Shown: positions 46,393 to 59,600, counted from the first letter of the stretch. The stretch: DNA of 64,000 bases from Posidonia oceanica (GCA_037176725.1 JAZBRS010000060.1:55704001-55768000), one strand, 5' to 3'. Notes: a model not told the origin generated them from the letters alone. Translations and numbers: made by a program.

Positions 46393-47175
46393 CTAGGCCT
46401 GATGCAGGGGAGGAGGGTAGAAGACATGCTGTGCTGTAGGAGGAGTAGGATGCTGGAGCACTAGTTCCTGTACAGGCAGGGTGCCAGATAGTGAGCCAAT
46501 GGAGTACTGGGCTCCAGCCAGCCCAAAGGACTGGCCACCAGAGGGAAGAGGAGTATGCTGTGCTAAGTGTTGTGCAGAAGGAGGCGGTAACGGGGCCCCC
46601 ATTGTCGGAACCGTGAGTAGTTGCGACGATGGTCGAGGCAGAGGTGTAGAGGTGGATGCATGAAATGCAGGAACTGGCTTCAAAGGAACCTCAGGGGCGA
46701 CAGGAGTAGAAGAGGGACGAACCGATAGAGCCATGCCTAGTATTCTCTGGGCAAGCTCCATCAGGTGCTGGTACTGAGCTTCAGGCGTTCCGTCAGCAGG
46801 AACGCTGAAGTGCAGTGCCGTTGAGGATTGAGAGGCAAATGGCACAGACACAGACTGTCCGTGAGGAGTAGGTGCTATAGCAAATGTCGCAGCAGCGGTA
46901 GGAGAGATGTCAAAGGCGACGTATCCCTAGGAAGGAGGGGGTAGTGGCGTCTCCGAAGCGCGAGTAACGGTCACCAAGATAGACTCGACGACCGGATCTG
47001 GAGGAAGAGATGCCTGCCACTGTCCCGGGACATACTGAGACCCTTGAGGCGTCAGCGGAGGAAACCCTGGCGTCGGAGGGGGAACAAGAGAGGCAGAAGG
47101 AGCAACCGGAGGGGCCGGAGCAGAAACACCCTCTGTGGTAGGAGTGAAGAGAGGCTCACTGACATACTGGGCCAT
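46393..47175 (-). pseudogene. ORF1-like / gag N-terminal frame, first internal region
   Basis: From ATG 47175 (MAQYVSEPLF) the frame runs 260 codons to TAG 46393-46395. It is Pro/Ala/Ser-rich with PPPTPGFPPLTPQG, a conserved EAQYQHLMELAQRILGMAL segment and PPPTAQ-type ends. A second TAG at 46927-46929 is specific to this copy (Gln in the other). The TAG at 46393 is present in both copies, 79 bases before the gag ATG and in the same frame. Ogre elements carry an ORF1 of unknown function upstream of gag, so this may be ORF1. Alternatively it is the gag N terminus with an inherited stop. Confidence 0.6.
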
Positions 47176-48631
47176 TGCTGACTTAGTGCGCGTGAGAACA
47201 AGGCTGCGATAGGTATGCAAGCGGTAATTCCTAGTAGGAGCTATCGTCGCAATGGCGGATAGCTTTGAAGGGGAATGGTCGCGAACTAGGTCGCTACAAG
47301 GGTGCCAGAAAGGGTCGGTACTCAGGCTCCAGCAAAAGGGAACTCGCTTACCGATCACTGCTGACACAGACAGAGACAAACAAGGATCAGAAACTGAAAG
47401 ACATATGCAAATGAGTTAAGTTAGATGGCATGAATGATATGCATGCTTTCTAGTATGCCCCCCTCACCTATCAAGTGTATCCTAGTAAGTGGTCTACTTT
47501 GGGTATCCCCAGGTGTACGGGTCACTGACTTAGCTCAGAAAAAAGTAGGCTCCCTGTCGAACTCCTAAGCAAAGCTGAGGAAATAACCGGGCAGTGCGTT
47601 GGTGGCCCTGACCCCGCCAAAGCGTGGGCAGTACACTCCACTACACCGACACGACCCCTGGACAAAGGGGGGACAGACCGACTGACTTGACCCACGCCAA
47701 AAGCGGTGGAGCAAGGAGTCGGGACCATCCTTCGCAAACTAGTAGGTGGACTCAGATGAGAAGAATGCATGCCCTATATGATGCTTATGCAAATACTTAA
47801 AGTTTTTTATCTTGCACGTTTTATTAACCTAAGGGGGTGAAGGATTGTTTGAAGTCTCTAGTTGCTCCTAGAAGTTCTTTTTACTTGCCATTTTTAGTTA
47901 ACCATAGGAAGAGCAAACAAGTCTTTACTATCCTAGGCATGGCATGTGCGAAAGGGAAGAAAATCAGTCAAATCTGGCAAGTACATAGCATACAACATAG
48001 CGAAAGGCAAGTGCATGGCATGTGCGAGTGTTTGTGAGCATAATAGTGAAGCAAAAGCATTCATCATGTCAAAAGGTATATATACAGGCCATGTGCGCGT
48101 GTAGTGGCATAGCAAATGTGTAAAAGAAAGCATTCATCATCCAAAAAGCATGTATTATTGCCAAACAAGTATGTAGACATGCATCATGCAAGAAATAAAG
48201 TAACAATAAGTAAGCAAGATAAAGTAAGGTAAAAACAGGTAAGCTGTAAAGCAAATATGAGCAGAAGCAAGGAAATAAACAAGTAAACAAGCAGCAGAGG
48301 CAAAGCAAAGCAAAACAGAGCGCAAACCAAGGCAAAGGGGGTGCAAAACCTAAGCAGAGTAGCCACGAGGCGACTCGCTATGAGTTTGCACAGAAAAGCG
48401 AGCAAAACAGGCAAAGAAGGCCCAAAAGGCAGATAAAGCTGCAAAATAGGCGAGCGAAAAAAGCCAGGAACGAAAGTCGGAGTCTAGCAAGTTCCCCAGC
48501 GGAGTCGCCACTGTCGACTTCGCTGGGCAAAGCAGACAGGCGAGCAAGCAAACAAGGCAAAGGGCACAAAGGCAAACAAAGAAAGCAAATCCCAAGTGAG
48601 CGAAAGCCAAGGCGAAAGCCGGAGTCTAGCA
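47176..48631 (-). other. Leader between primer site and ORF1, first internal region
   Basis: About 1.45 kb of untranslated leader on the element strand. No coding frame is conserved with the second copy beyond overall similarity. It is A/G-rich on the + strand near 47930-48480 (CAAAGCAAAGCAAAAC-type runs). Part of the region next to the primer site is duplicated. Confidence 0.6.
48493..48510 (-). other. Second PBS-like motif (duplicated)
   Basis: On the element strand it reads TGGCGACTCCGCTGGGGA, one base different from the functional-position motif 139 bp away. Surrounding bases (GGAGTCTAGCA) are also repeated, so a ~140-bp segment with the primer site was duplicated in tandem. The second copy of the internal region lacks this duplication. 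Confidence 0.75.
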
Positions 48632-48649
48632 TCCCCAGCAGAGTCGCCA
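48632..48649 (-). other. Ogre primer binding site (tRNA-Arg type)
   Basis: On the element strand TGGCGACTCTGCTGGGGA begins two bases after the LTR-B end. Its complement has the form of a tRNA 3' end finishing in CCA. Ogre elements typically use tRNA-Arg, and this sequence matches the form I know for them. It fixes the direction of the element and marks LTR-B as a 5' LTR. Confidence 0.85.
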
Positions 48650-49301
48650 CTGTAGTAATCCCAATCAGAATCAGGTTTACTATTAGCGGCTATGTCCGAG
48701 GAGGAGGGCTCAACTCGAAAACACTTAAAACAGAGGAGAAAAGATAAGAAAAGAAGAAGATAAGACAATTCAGAGTCGCCACCATGTCTGTTATCTGGAG
48801 ACAAGGAAAATCGGGGGAAATGCATGAGTTAACATGCAAAACCAAGCAAAAGATGCAATGCAAAAGAAAACAAATGCAAATGAATGCAAATGATATGACT
48901 CATGCCTAGGATAAGGGCAATATGGTCATTACAGGCCAAAAGGCTGGGCAAGGACTCTTGTTACGTGTGGGGAAGGTGTTAGGCACCCTCGACACGCCCG
49001 AGAATCAGTCTTTCTAGGCATACGCTCGCATACGCAGGGAAATACAGGTTGAATGCCTAAATGCCAATGAATGCCTGAATGAATGTTCATAGGTGTGCTC
49101 CAAGTGTTGGGATGCAATGCAAGGAATTAAACGTGCAGTCTAAGTACTCAGCAGCGCTGTCTGTGTTCCGAACCGGGCGAGACCTGGCTCGTGAGAACTC
49201 CAGGCAGTAAGCATCACTGCCCTATATGCAAATGCAGACAGAAAAGCAAACGGCGGTAAAACCAAGCAATGCAGGCGACATGCAAGAGAAAACGACGTAA
49301 A

Positions 49302-49590
49302 ACACGCAAAACAACGCAAGAAACGAGAGCGGCACGCGAAACGATGCAAGAAAACGAGGCCGACACACAAAACGGTGCAAGAAAACAAGGCCAGCACGCA
49401 AAACAGTGTGAGAAACAAGAATGGCACGCAAAACGGTGTAGAAAACAAAGTAGCACGTAAAACGGTGCGAGAAAACAAAGCCAACACGCACAACGGTGCA
49501 AGAAAATAAAGTGGCACGTAGAACGGTGTGAGAAAACAAAGCGGGCACGCGAAACTGTGCCAAAAACAGAGCGAGCACGTGAAACGGTGC
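49302..49590. repeat. ~30-bp minisatellite in LTR-B
   Basis: About nine to ten units with the core CACGCAAAACGGTGCAAGAAA. Unit variants and their order differ from LTR-A and LTR-C. The - strand open frame here is Cys/Phe-rich repeat translation. Confidence 0.82.
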
Positions 49591-50344
49591 CAAAGCAGGC
49601 GAAATAAAGAATCGATAAACCATGCAGATGCGAATGCAAAGAAAAAGGACAGGAGAAGCAAAGGGGAGGTAAACAGCGCAAGTGTGAGAACGAGCGCCAT
49701 TTAAAGACCACGCAAAGTAGGTGTGAAGACCTACAAAGGGGAAGGGAAACAAGTGGAAGGATTACCACTGTTTTGTGACTGTTTCCCACCAAATGTCCCA
49801 CGATGTGTCTCGCACGCTGCCAGAAGCTCGCGATGTGATTGGATCGTGGAAAAGAGGGAAGAGAGTCGCAATTAGTGGTGAATCCAGGGGAAACGCAACA
49901 CAAAACACTGAGAGTACGCGAAAAGAGGAAGTAGGTCTGATAGATAAGAAGAGGAAGTCTTATTCTACATGCTCGAGAAACCAGAAAACAAAAACAACGC
50001 ATGGAATGCAAATGGTGTGCAAATGAATGCTGTGCAGGGGTTCAGGAGGACTTACCTTGGAAATTTGAAGCCTGATCTGAAATCTGCTTGGTCCATGCTG
50101 AAGAGTGCTCCGCCGGGGTCGTCCAGGTAGCTTGGTTGAGAAGATCCAACGGCTGGATCTGAAGATATCCCAGCTTCAAGGCAGAGGAGCCAGAACAGGG
50201 GAGAAGAATAGATATAGGTGTACAGGAGGTCCTAGGGGTGTGCAAAACAGGTCCTCCCATGTAAATGGAAGCTAAGAATGCTTAAGTGTGTGCAGGAATG
50301 CCAAATGCAAGAATGCATGAGTGCAATGCATGCAGAATGCAAGA

Positions 50345-50890
50345 AGACTTGGGGATGATTTTTCAGAAAATTGGGACCTTATATGCAATTTTTGAAAAAG
50401 TGGGGGTCTAAATGCAAAGATTTTGAAAAGCTGGGAGTTTTTATGCAAAGTTTTTGAAAAAAGGAGGGTCTGAATGCAATTTTGTAAAATGCAGGGTTCA
50501 AAATGCAATTTTACATGGTAGACATGCATCAGGACAAGTTTTGAAATCATATGGTAAATTGGCATGCAATTTTGAAATCAATAGGGTCTAAAACGCAATT
50601 TTTCCAGCAAACAGGGGTCTGAGTGGTCTGGGAATGCAAACAGGGGACCTATATGCAATTTTTAAATCATGCAGGGTCTAAAATGCAATTTTATAAGCAA
50701 AATATGCATTTAAATGATTTTTATAAGCATGTAGAGGACCTATGTGCAATTTTTAAATCATGTAGGGTCAAAAATGCAATTTTATAAGCAAAATATGCAT
50801 TTAAATGACAGTAGAGGACTAATATGCAATTTTCAAATCATGCAGGGTCAAAAATGGAATTTTATAAGCAAAATATGCATCTAAATGTAT
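50345..50890. repeat. ATGCAATTTT repeats in LTR-B
   Basis: Imperfect ~60-75-bp units homologous to those at 29226-29870 in LTR-A. One unit fewer is visible at the right end, where LTR-A has two nearly identical units. Confidence 0.75.
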
Positions 50891-53800
50891 ACTGTGCATT
50901 GATGAAGGACCTATATGCAAAAATCAGAAAATATGGGGGACATGATGCAATGCAGTAAGGAAAATTGAAAAATAAAACCTAAGTTAACAGGTCAGAGGAC
51001 TAAACTGCAAATAAGAGAAGCAACAGGGACCAAAAATGCAATTTATCAAGGTAAAATTAAAGCATTAAATTAGATTATTACTGCAGGACTAACATGCAAT
51101 AATAGAAAGCTAGAGGGCCAGAACTTAAACAAAATACTGAAGAGAAGCACTGTAGGGGGACTAACATGCAATTAATTGATTTTTTAAACTTTTCATGCAA
51201 TATCATATGATTTACATACGAAATTAAATGAATGATAAACAGAAGCAGGACCAGAATGCAATAAAATGAAAACAGGAACTGGAAATGCAATTTTTGGTAA
51301 AATAGCTAAGCAACAGAAAAAAATAAATGCACAATAATCCACAGAACGACGACCACTGTAGCACAGTGCTACCAGTGGCCGTTGCGAGTGGAGGAGGGGT
51401 GCTGGGGACGCGCGGGACAGTCGGCGATGCTCTCCGGAGCTCGGCGGAGGTCTAGGCTGCGTCGGGGAGCGGCGGCGGGGCTCGGAGCAGGCCGGAGAAG
51501 ATGCCGGAGGTCTGCAGAGTTGTCCGGAGGTGGAGCAGACGGGAGCGGCGACGTCGTGGCATTTTGAGGCCACCGGAGCACTCTTGGAGGTCGTGCGGTT
51601 CTCGGGGGATGATCGGCGACTGGTTCTGCAGCTGGAGCGGCGATCCGAGCTCAGAGCTCGCCGGAGAAGAAGGAGTTGCCGGCGACGACGACTCAGAGCA
51701 GGAGGGGGTAGAACCTAGAACTAAGGGCCGGAAAAGCATGCTGGAACGAAAGTTAACCTAAAGGGAAGAAGCGGTACCTGTTCTGCTGGCTGAGATGCTC
51801 CCCCGACGTCAGGCCATTCGGAGCTTGCCGGCGGTGATCGTCTGGTCGCTACAGGTGCTGTCGACGACTCGGGAGTGGTGCGATCGACTCAGTGAAGTCT
51901 TCCGGAGCTCATTGGATCTCTAGAACGAAGCTTCGCAAACCGGAGCAGAGATTCACTTCTGTGGGTTCACAGAAGAAGGCCGGAGGTGGGGGTGGTGATG
52001 TACTGCCCTCTGGATCAGTTGGAGGGCTCAGGCGAGCTTCTGGGGGTCTGGTGAAGGTGTGTGGATGTTCAAGAAGGTTGGTGGAGGCTTGGAGAGGGAG
52101 ATTGCTGGTGGTGGATTTTCTGGCAGAGAAGTTAGGGAAGGTGTTTGTGGTGAAGGGCTTCGGCTGTGGTGGGGGTTAGGGTTGAAGGTTTGGTGATCTG
52201 GGGAGGTGATGTTCAGGGGAATTGGGTGCTAGAATTTGGGAAGATTTGAGGCTCGGTAGTGTCGGGAATTTTTGAGGATATAGGAGTTAGGTTCTGGGTT
52301 GGTTCAAGTGGAATTGAGGGGAGGTTTCAAGGGTGTATTGGCTGTGGAATGGTGGGCTGAAGTGGTGGTTGTTTGGGTGGATTTGGGGGAGGAAATGGGA
52401 GAAGTTTGCTGGGTGTCCGAGGCTCTGGATCAGATGGGAAGGAAGAGGAAGAGGAGTTGCAGAATTTGCAGAGGAAGAGAGGGAGAATCGGGTGCTCTCT
52501 GGGCTCTGGATGCTCTCTCTCTCTCGGGACGACAAAAGGCAGAAGAGGAGGTGAAGGTGTGAGGCTTTAAGCAGCTGCTGGAGGACAGGACGCGCGCAGT
52601 GGAATTCGAATTCCACCGGGGGGAGCAGCAACTGTTAGCAACGAGGACGGCCGGAGGCGACGCGCATTGAATGCCCCCGGAGATCCTACTGAGACGTGAG
52701 AGAGGTGGAGGTGAGCTGTTGGTCGATGGGATCGAGAGGGAAGAGAGAAATCAAATTTGAAGAGGAGAGGGAGATGCTGGCGGGAGAGGAATTGTGGAGG
52801 AAGGAGAAGAAGAAGGAGGGAAGAGGAGGAAGAAGAGGGCTGAGTGCGGGTGTGGGCCGGGCCTGGCGAAGGAAAAAAAAGAAATAAAGGAAAGAAAGAA
52901 AAGAAGGAAGGAAGGGAACGGGTCGGACTGGGCCCAGGAAAGAAGAAAGAAGAAAATAGAAAGAAAGGAAGAAAGAAAGGAGGAAGAGAAAGGAGAGGAA
53001 TAAATTAGATAAAAATAAAATAAAATAAAATAAGAATAGGAAAGGTTTTTAGAGTAGTTGTGTTTTATGTTGGGACTCTGATTAAGTTTTTTAATGATTG
53101 TTTTTGGTTAGTTAATTAGGTTTGAAGGGATTTTGGTTTTGATTAGGGTTTTTAGAGTTTTGTTTATTTTGATTTGTTTTTGATTTTGGTTAAATGCTTG
53201 TTAAGTCTTTTAAGTTGTTTTTTAATTATGTTTTTCTTGTTAAGTATTTGGGATGTTAATTAGGAATTTTAAAGTTTGTTTTTAAATCAATTAGAGTGAG
53301 TTTTAGATTTTTAATTTTGGTCTTTTTTTTGCTTAAGTCTTTTTTGATTTGTTTTTGATTTTTGTTTGTTGAGTTCTTTTAGTTAATTTTTTTATTTAAG
53401 GTCTCTTGTTGAGTTTTTAATTAAGTGTTTTTAAATTCTGATTGTTTGTTTTCATTTTTTAAGTTTTTGAATTGTTCCTTTTAGATTTGCTAGGTTTCTC
53501 TTTTCCTTAATTAGTTGTCTTAGCATTTTTTAATTTTTTTCCTTTCTTTTTTGGAATTGTTTTTGATTGTTTTTTTAGTAAGGTTCTTACTTTGGCTTGT
53601 TTTGATTGTTTTTTGGTTTTTTTCTTGATTTTACAGCATTTTCTTTTGGTTTGTTTTGCATTTTTTAAGTTGCACTCTTGATTTTCCATTTTAGCTAGAT
53701 TCAGTTAGGTTTAGGTTTTTAATTGTTTGTTTAATATTTTTAATTATTTATTTTAGGGTTTTGGTTTGTTTTCCTTTTTGTTTTAGAGTTTTAGAGGGTT

Positions 53801-54501
53801 TTAAGGTTTTTTAGGGATTTAGTAAGAGAAAAGAAGAGGAAATTAGAAAGAAGAGGAAAAGGGAGAAATGGAGGAAAAAATAGGAAAGAGAGGAGCTGAA
53901 AGAAAATAATTTTTTGAAAATCAAAGAAAATGGTAAAAATAAGATAAAAATAGAAATAAGATTGAGAAGAGATAGAAGCACAAGGGGGGCCCACAGTCAG
54001 GCAAGAAAAAGGGAGAGAAGGGGGTGAAAAGAAGGAGGATAATCAGGAGAGAGAAAAGAATAATCCAGGAGAGAGAAAAGGATAATTTGGGTAAATGGAG
54101 GGTTTAGGTGTTTTGAAAAGGGGTGAAAATTGGGGAGTGTGTAGCTTAGGGTCTCTAGTGTTGGTCCTAGGGTTTGGGTTTGGATTTGGGAAGGTTTTGG
54201 AAGGGTTTTGAGGTGTAGAAAAATGGTAGTTTTACCTAGGTTTTTTAGGATTTTTGGGAGTGGTTTTGGGTTGGAAATTTCTAAGGGTTTGGGTAGGTTT
54301 GTTAAGTTGGGAATGGTGGGTATTCCTATGATTTTTGGGTAAGTTTTGGGTTAGGGAAAGGGGTGCAAGCTTAGGCCAAGTTTGGGCTTGTTTTGAAGGG
54401 TAAGAGTGAAGAGGATTGGTGTGGTTTGACCTAGGTTTGGATCCAGAAGTCACCAGAGAACTCCAACTGATTCAAGCCTGTCAAAATGGGGTGTCAACAG
54501 A

Positions 54502-56636
54502 TTGTATCCAGAAAAGCCATCCATGAAAGAGAGCATCTTGTGGCCCACTGTATTGTCGACTAGAACGTCAATGTGAGGCAATGGGAAGTCATCCTTGGGA
54601 CTCGCCTTGTTCAGGTCCCTATAGTCGATACAGATCCGGATGCGGCCATCTTTCTTGGGCATAGGTACAATATTTGCCAGCCATTCAGGATAAAGGACGA
54701 CCTTGAGGAAATTGACTCTGTGCTGTTTCATGATCTCTTCTTTTATCATAAGCAGCCACTGCAATCGCCATCTTCTCAGCTTCTGCTTTACTGGCTTGGC
54801 ATCTGGGTCTAGGGATAGATTGTGCACCACTATCTCTATGTTAAGGCCAACCATATCTTCATAACTCCAGGCGAAGACATCCGCATATTCTTTTAGGAAT
54901 GCGATGAACTCTGCTCGAGCCTGGGGGGACAGCTGGGCGCTGATGCGAACTTCTCTGACTTCCTCAGCTGTGCCGATATTGACAACCTCTGTTTCTTCTT
55001 CAACATGAAGGTTGGGGCCTTCTGGGTCGTCGTCGTAGGGCCGGAACTCGGGCAGTGGTTCATCAGTCTCATCCATGCCCGTATCATCCTCCTCTCCATA
55101 AGCAATAAGTTCCGAGAGGATCTCTTTCTCAAAAGAAGGATTTGTGATGTCGAAAGAGTGTATATGTTCCGCTGCTTGGCCCTGGTGACGCTTCAGGATG
55201 GTCACGCTTACTCGAGTATTCTTGTAGCCTCGGTGCGCGACCTCCGTCTTGGCAAATTCTTCTGTATGCTCTGGCCTGACTGATTCTGCTGAGGGCCTTG
55301 CTGATTCTGCCACTGATACTGCTGATGGCCTTGCTATTGAGGCTGCTGACAACTCTGTTGCTGATTCTGCTTTCTGCTCTGTTACTGCTGCTGCTTGGGC
55401 TACTAGTGTTTCCTCCCTTAAGTCTTCTGATGTGCTCGTGGAGGGTATGCTGGACTGGCGGCTGATTTGGATACTGCCGCTTCCTACATTGCCCAAGTGA
55501 GGCATGTGTTGTACAAACCACCTAGACCCGCCTTCTGTTTGGAGGGTAATGAGCTCATCTAGTCTAGGGGAGTCCGGTATTGCCAAGTCTTCATCTAGGA
55601 CCATGGTAGAGGCATGGTCTTCTCGCAGAGGAGGGTCCGTAGCCACGGCTTTCCCTTTCTTTTCTGCGGCTTGGTGCTCTGCCAGGTCTTCTGCTATCGA
55701 CTTGAGTTGTTCTTGATAAAGTAGCTCTAAGTCGGACATTCATGAATCGACCTGGGCTTCTATCGCCACTCCTTCTTCCTCATCAGAGGGTGAGTCGACG
55801 TAGTAGGCGTCGGGGGCCTGCGGCACTGGCCCGGCTGCAAGATGGATCGCTGCCCTTGGAATTTGCTTAGTCTGGCTCACGGGCGCGCCTGATAGCGGCA
55901 GCTTCGGCATGGGAGATTCAAACAGACTGGTCAGCGGGGCCACAGGCGGGTACGCTGCCAGGGTCACTGTTGCAGTTAGAGGGCAGGCAGAGGTGCTCTT
56001 CTGAGGGCTCAAGGGCTGAGAGGCTATGATGCTCAACTGGTCCTCTGCAACTGGTTGTGATGGTGAGAGTGCGGCCTCTGACGCCATGGGGTCCTGCCAT
56101 GAGAGTTGCTATTCTGCGGCAGGAGGGTGCGAAGCGGACTGCGCCGGCTGCATTCTTGGTGATGCGGCTGCTGAAGCGGGCCGAGTCGCGCCGCTGACTG
56201 AGTTGTCTGACTGTCCCTCCAGAGAGAGTGACAGCGGTACTGATGCGACTGCGACTGCAGGTAGCCTGCCTGATTGTGCCAGAAGGAGTGTCTCTGACTT
56301 CTGAGCTGCTGCTGCTGCTTGTGCTTGTAATGTGGATGCGGCTGTAGGAATATTAGAGCTTGTCAATTCTGCCACAGAGCTTGCTGATTTGTCTACTGTA
56401 TCTGAAGGAAGAGCCGAATAAACTGACCAGGGCGCTTCAGTGCTGATCTGAGCCTTACTGCCAGTTGGGACTGCCTCTGTTGTGCCAGACTGCTCCTCGT
56501 CCGAGTAGTAGTTCTCAACGCTGACCCAATCTTCCATCGGCACCGCGACTTGATCATCAGTTGATCCCAGAACTCCTGCACTGGTGAAGTTAGTGAGGTT
56601 TCTGGGGATGGTAGGTTCCTGATTCTTCATCTGGAG
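54502..56636 (-). pseudogene. Second internal region: protease-RT spacer and truncated RT
   Basis: This matches 41191-43330 of the first copy closely. On the element strand it reads the Ser/Ala-rich spacer, then the pre-RT segment and RT up to FMDGFSGYN. It is then cut by LTR-B, with the reading frame running 17 codons into the LTR before a stop at 54450. Stops lie at 56637-56639, 56109-56111 and 55740-55742, all in one frame. It keeps Gln where the first copy has the stop at 41474 and Glu where that copy has the stop at 42422. Roughly the last two thirds of RT and everything downstream are missing. Confidence 0.88.
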
Positions 56637-59600
56637 TTAGTGATCTTCGCTGGGCTTGGGTACATAACCGAGGCCTTCCGATTTCCTTCGCTCCGCCGCT
56701 ATGATCGGCTCTGCGATCCCTTGGCCGTGACATCCGAGCGGTGTACCCTTTATGTAACCCCACCTGTGACACACATTCTGGACCATTCGAAAGGGGTTGT
56801 TGTGAACGGCCAAGGAGTTGGCGCGTTCAAGATCAGGAATGAAGTTAACTGGCTCACACCGGTTAACGCGATACAAGGCTTCGGAAGTCTCAGGGTCAAA
56901 CGGGATAGCTTGTGAAGAGACGGGGGAGACTGCCTCGATCCGCTCCTTCTCAAAGTTCTCCGCCATGACGACAATGACATCATCACCGCGGCGGTACTTT
57001 ATCATCTGATGGAGGGTCGAGGGAAGGACCTGATGCTTGTGGAGCCAAGGGCACCCAAGCAGAAGATTGAAATTCGGCTTCAAGTCGACGACATAGAATT
57101 CTACATCGAAAACGACCGGGCCAATAGCAAGAGGAATAATCAGGATCTCCAGAGTGTCATGGTGGGTGTTGTCAAAAGCTGTCATTCCCTTCACGGTTGG
57201 CGTGATGTCCTCGGCTTTGAATCCAAGCTTAGTTGCAGTACGCAAGGGGCAGACGTTAAGGCCTGACCCGTTATCAACCAGTGTTAGGGGAATGCGAAAG
57301 TTTTTCAACTGAACCGTGACGAACAGGGGTTGATTGTGATTAATCCCCGTTGGAGGCAGCTCATCGCTCGTAAAAGAGATGACTTGGGGCTCCGCAATCA
57401 TCCCTACCATACTTTCCAAGGCTGAAGGCTCAATAGACTGGGACACACGGGCAGCCTGGAACGCGCGAAGAAAAGCCTCGCGGTGTTCGGCAGAGGTGTG
57501 GATTAGGACCCAAATGGAAATGTCGGCTTTGACCTTCTTAAGTTGGGAGGTTATGTCTGCTTTGGGTTGGTTCTTTTTGGCAACAGGAGGGGTTGTTTTG
57601 GCAAGCTCTAAAGGGGTAGTGGCAGGAGATTGGGTCGCTACAGGTTGGGCAGGGATTTGGCTTGCCATAGGTTGATTTGAGGTTGGGTCCGCTATGGGTT
57701 GGTTAGAGGGTGGGGGCATAGCAGGTTCGGGGTAATTCGACCTAATGGCTGGTGCTGGGGGTCTGTAGACCCTCCCCGATCGCGTTACTTCCGTGCACAT
57801 TTCTGTGGCGTAGCTGTAAGGGACGCAATGGGTGTCCAGGGTTAAATCAATAACCACTGGAACACGTGCTGCGAGCACAGGAGGGGTTACAGGGGGACCT
57901 ACTGGGTATTGGGGTCTATCTAAATGGTAAGGTTGTTGGGGTGGGAAGGCAGGGGCTGGCTGAGGTCTGCCTAAAAGATGTATGGGGGATTCTAGCTGAG
58001 GCTGCCCTAAGAGGTGGACAGGGGATGTAGGCTGGGCTCTAGCTAGGAGGTGTACAGGTGGGTTGAGCCTGAGGAAGCATAGCAGGAGGTGCGGAGGGGC
58101 GCTCTGGCCTGGCACGCGGTCGAATCATGTGAACTCTCGACTCAGAGCCGGCAACTGCCACGAGATAGAGATTGATAGGGAAAGGCTTAGAGATATCGGA
58201 AATAAGATCAGAGGGGTCTACGATAGTGGTAGTAGGCCCAGAAGGAAAGACAGAATGGATGCCTGAGGTTCCTGCCCCTCCCGAATAAGTGTGTTCCGGT
58301 AGGGGTTGGTGGATGATGCCAGAATGAGGGGGAACAGCTGAATGTGCAGATGCATGTGTGTGTGCTTGAGTGGATGCCTCGTGCGTGTCAATCAGAATCG
58401 TTCCCGATTTGATTAAGTCCTGAATAGCGTTCCGCAGGGAGTAGCAATTGTCCGTCGAATGCTCGACGCTTCGATGGAAATTGCAGAAGAGGTTCACCTT
58501 AAACCAATGCGGCAAAGGATTTGGGGGCGGGCGAACCTCTGGGAACTTCAGGAGCGATGCAACCTTCGGCAAGATGACCGTGAGCGGTTCCACCAGTGGG
58601 GTGAATTTCCGCTTCTCAATGGGTGGCCATCTTTGCCTCTGGTATGAGGCTTACTGAACCGGTGCAGCAGGGTAGACCGGTCTAGCGGTGGTTGTGATCT
58701 ATGGTGTGGGTGGATTCCTAGGTGCAGGAGCATACACCATCTGAGCTGGGGCAGGCCAGGATGGCAGGTGAACAGGCACAGTAGGAGAGTCGATGAATGC
58801 AACAGCGGTTTTCGACGAATCCTTCTTCTTTGGTCGGTTGTTGCTGCTGCCGCTGTTGTTGTTGGAGGCGCTGCTGTTGGCACTGTTACTGCTGATTGCG
58901 GCCTGCTTAGCGAACGCAGAGAGAGCCAGAAAGTTGCCACTCCGCAAAGAACTCTCCACGCGCGCTCCAGCTCAGATAAGTGCTGCAAAAGTAGTGACTG
59001 GCTGAATGCTAAGCAGAGCTCCAAGAGATGGCTGCGCCCCTTTGATAACGATTTCGATAGACTCCTCGTCAGAGGGTCTATCTCGGACTTGTGAGGCTAG
59101 GGCGCGCCAGCGGTCGACGTACTCCCCGAACGGCTCACTGGAATTTTGCTTAATTGAGATCAAGTCCGCCCGCTTTGGGACTAGATCGAGGTTGAAGGAG
59201 TACTGTTCCAAGAACGCCTGACTGAGGTCGTTCCAAGTCTTGATGGCTGACATATCAAGCGATGTTAACCACTTGAGTGCCGGCACGGTCAAGCTCTTCT
59301 AGAACAGGCGGATCAGCAACCTCTCGTCAGCCTGAAGCTGAGCTAGATCACCGCAATACGCCTTCAGGTGTGCTACGAGGCAGCCCCTACCATTGTATTT
59401 CTCGAAGTCCAGAATTTTGAACTTCGGAGGGAGTACCGCCTCTGGAAAGCAGCAGAGGTCCCGAAATTAGTAGGTCTGGTGCTCAGTACCCTGCACTAGT
59501 CGTAGTGCCTTCTCCAAGACGTCCATTCGGTTGTTGATGGGGTCTGGATTTGCTACCATAGGAGAGGGATCGGCAGGTGTATTGAGCACATACGCCGAAT

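Larger units (their letters stand above)
48651..54501 (-). mobile_element. Ogre LTR-B (5,851 bp), 5' LTR of the inner element
   Basis: The + strand reads TGTAGTAATCCC at 48651 and GGGGTGTCAACA up to 54501. The primer site adjoins on the left, so it is the 5' LTR of the first internal region. On the right it directly abuts the RT of the second internal region at a position equal to 41191, with flank GATTG. It differs from LTR-A and LTR-C by a missing 13-bp segment near 48863 and by clustered substitutions at 50620-50740. It carries the minisatellite (49302-49590), ATGCAAT repeats (50345-50890) and a T-rich tract (53040-53760). Confidence 0.9.

Noticed and set aside
48632..48649. tRNA gene at the primer site
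   Set aside because: Only the 3'-end complement is present; there is no cloverleaf or internal promoter.
27556..54501. Interpretation as one intact element bounded by LTR-A and LTR-B
   Set aside because: Flanks do not match (CATAT versus GATTG), no polypurine tract adjoins LTR-A, and shared variants pair LTR-A with LTR-C.
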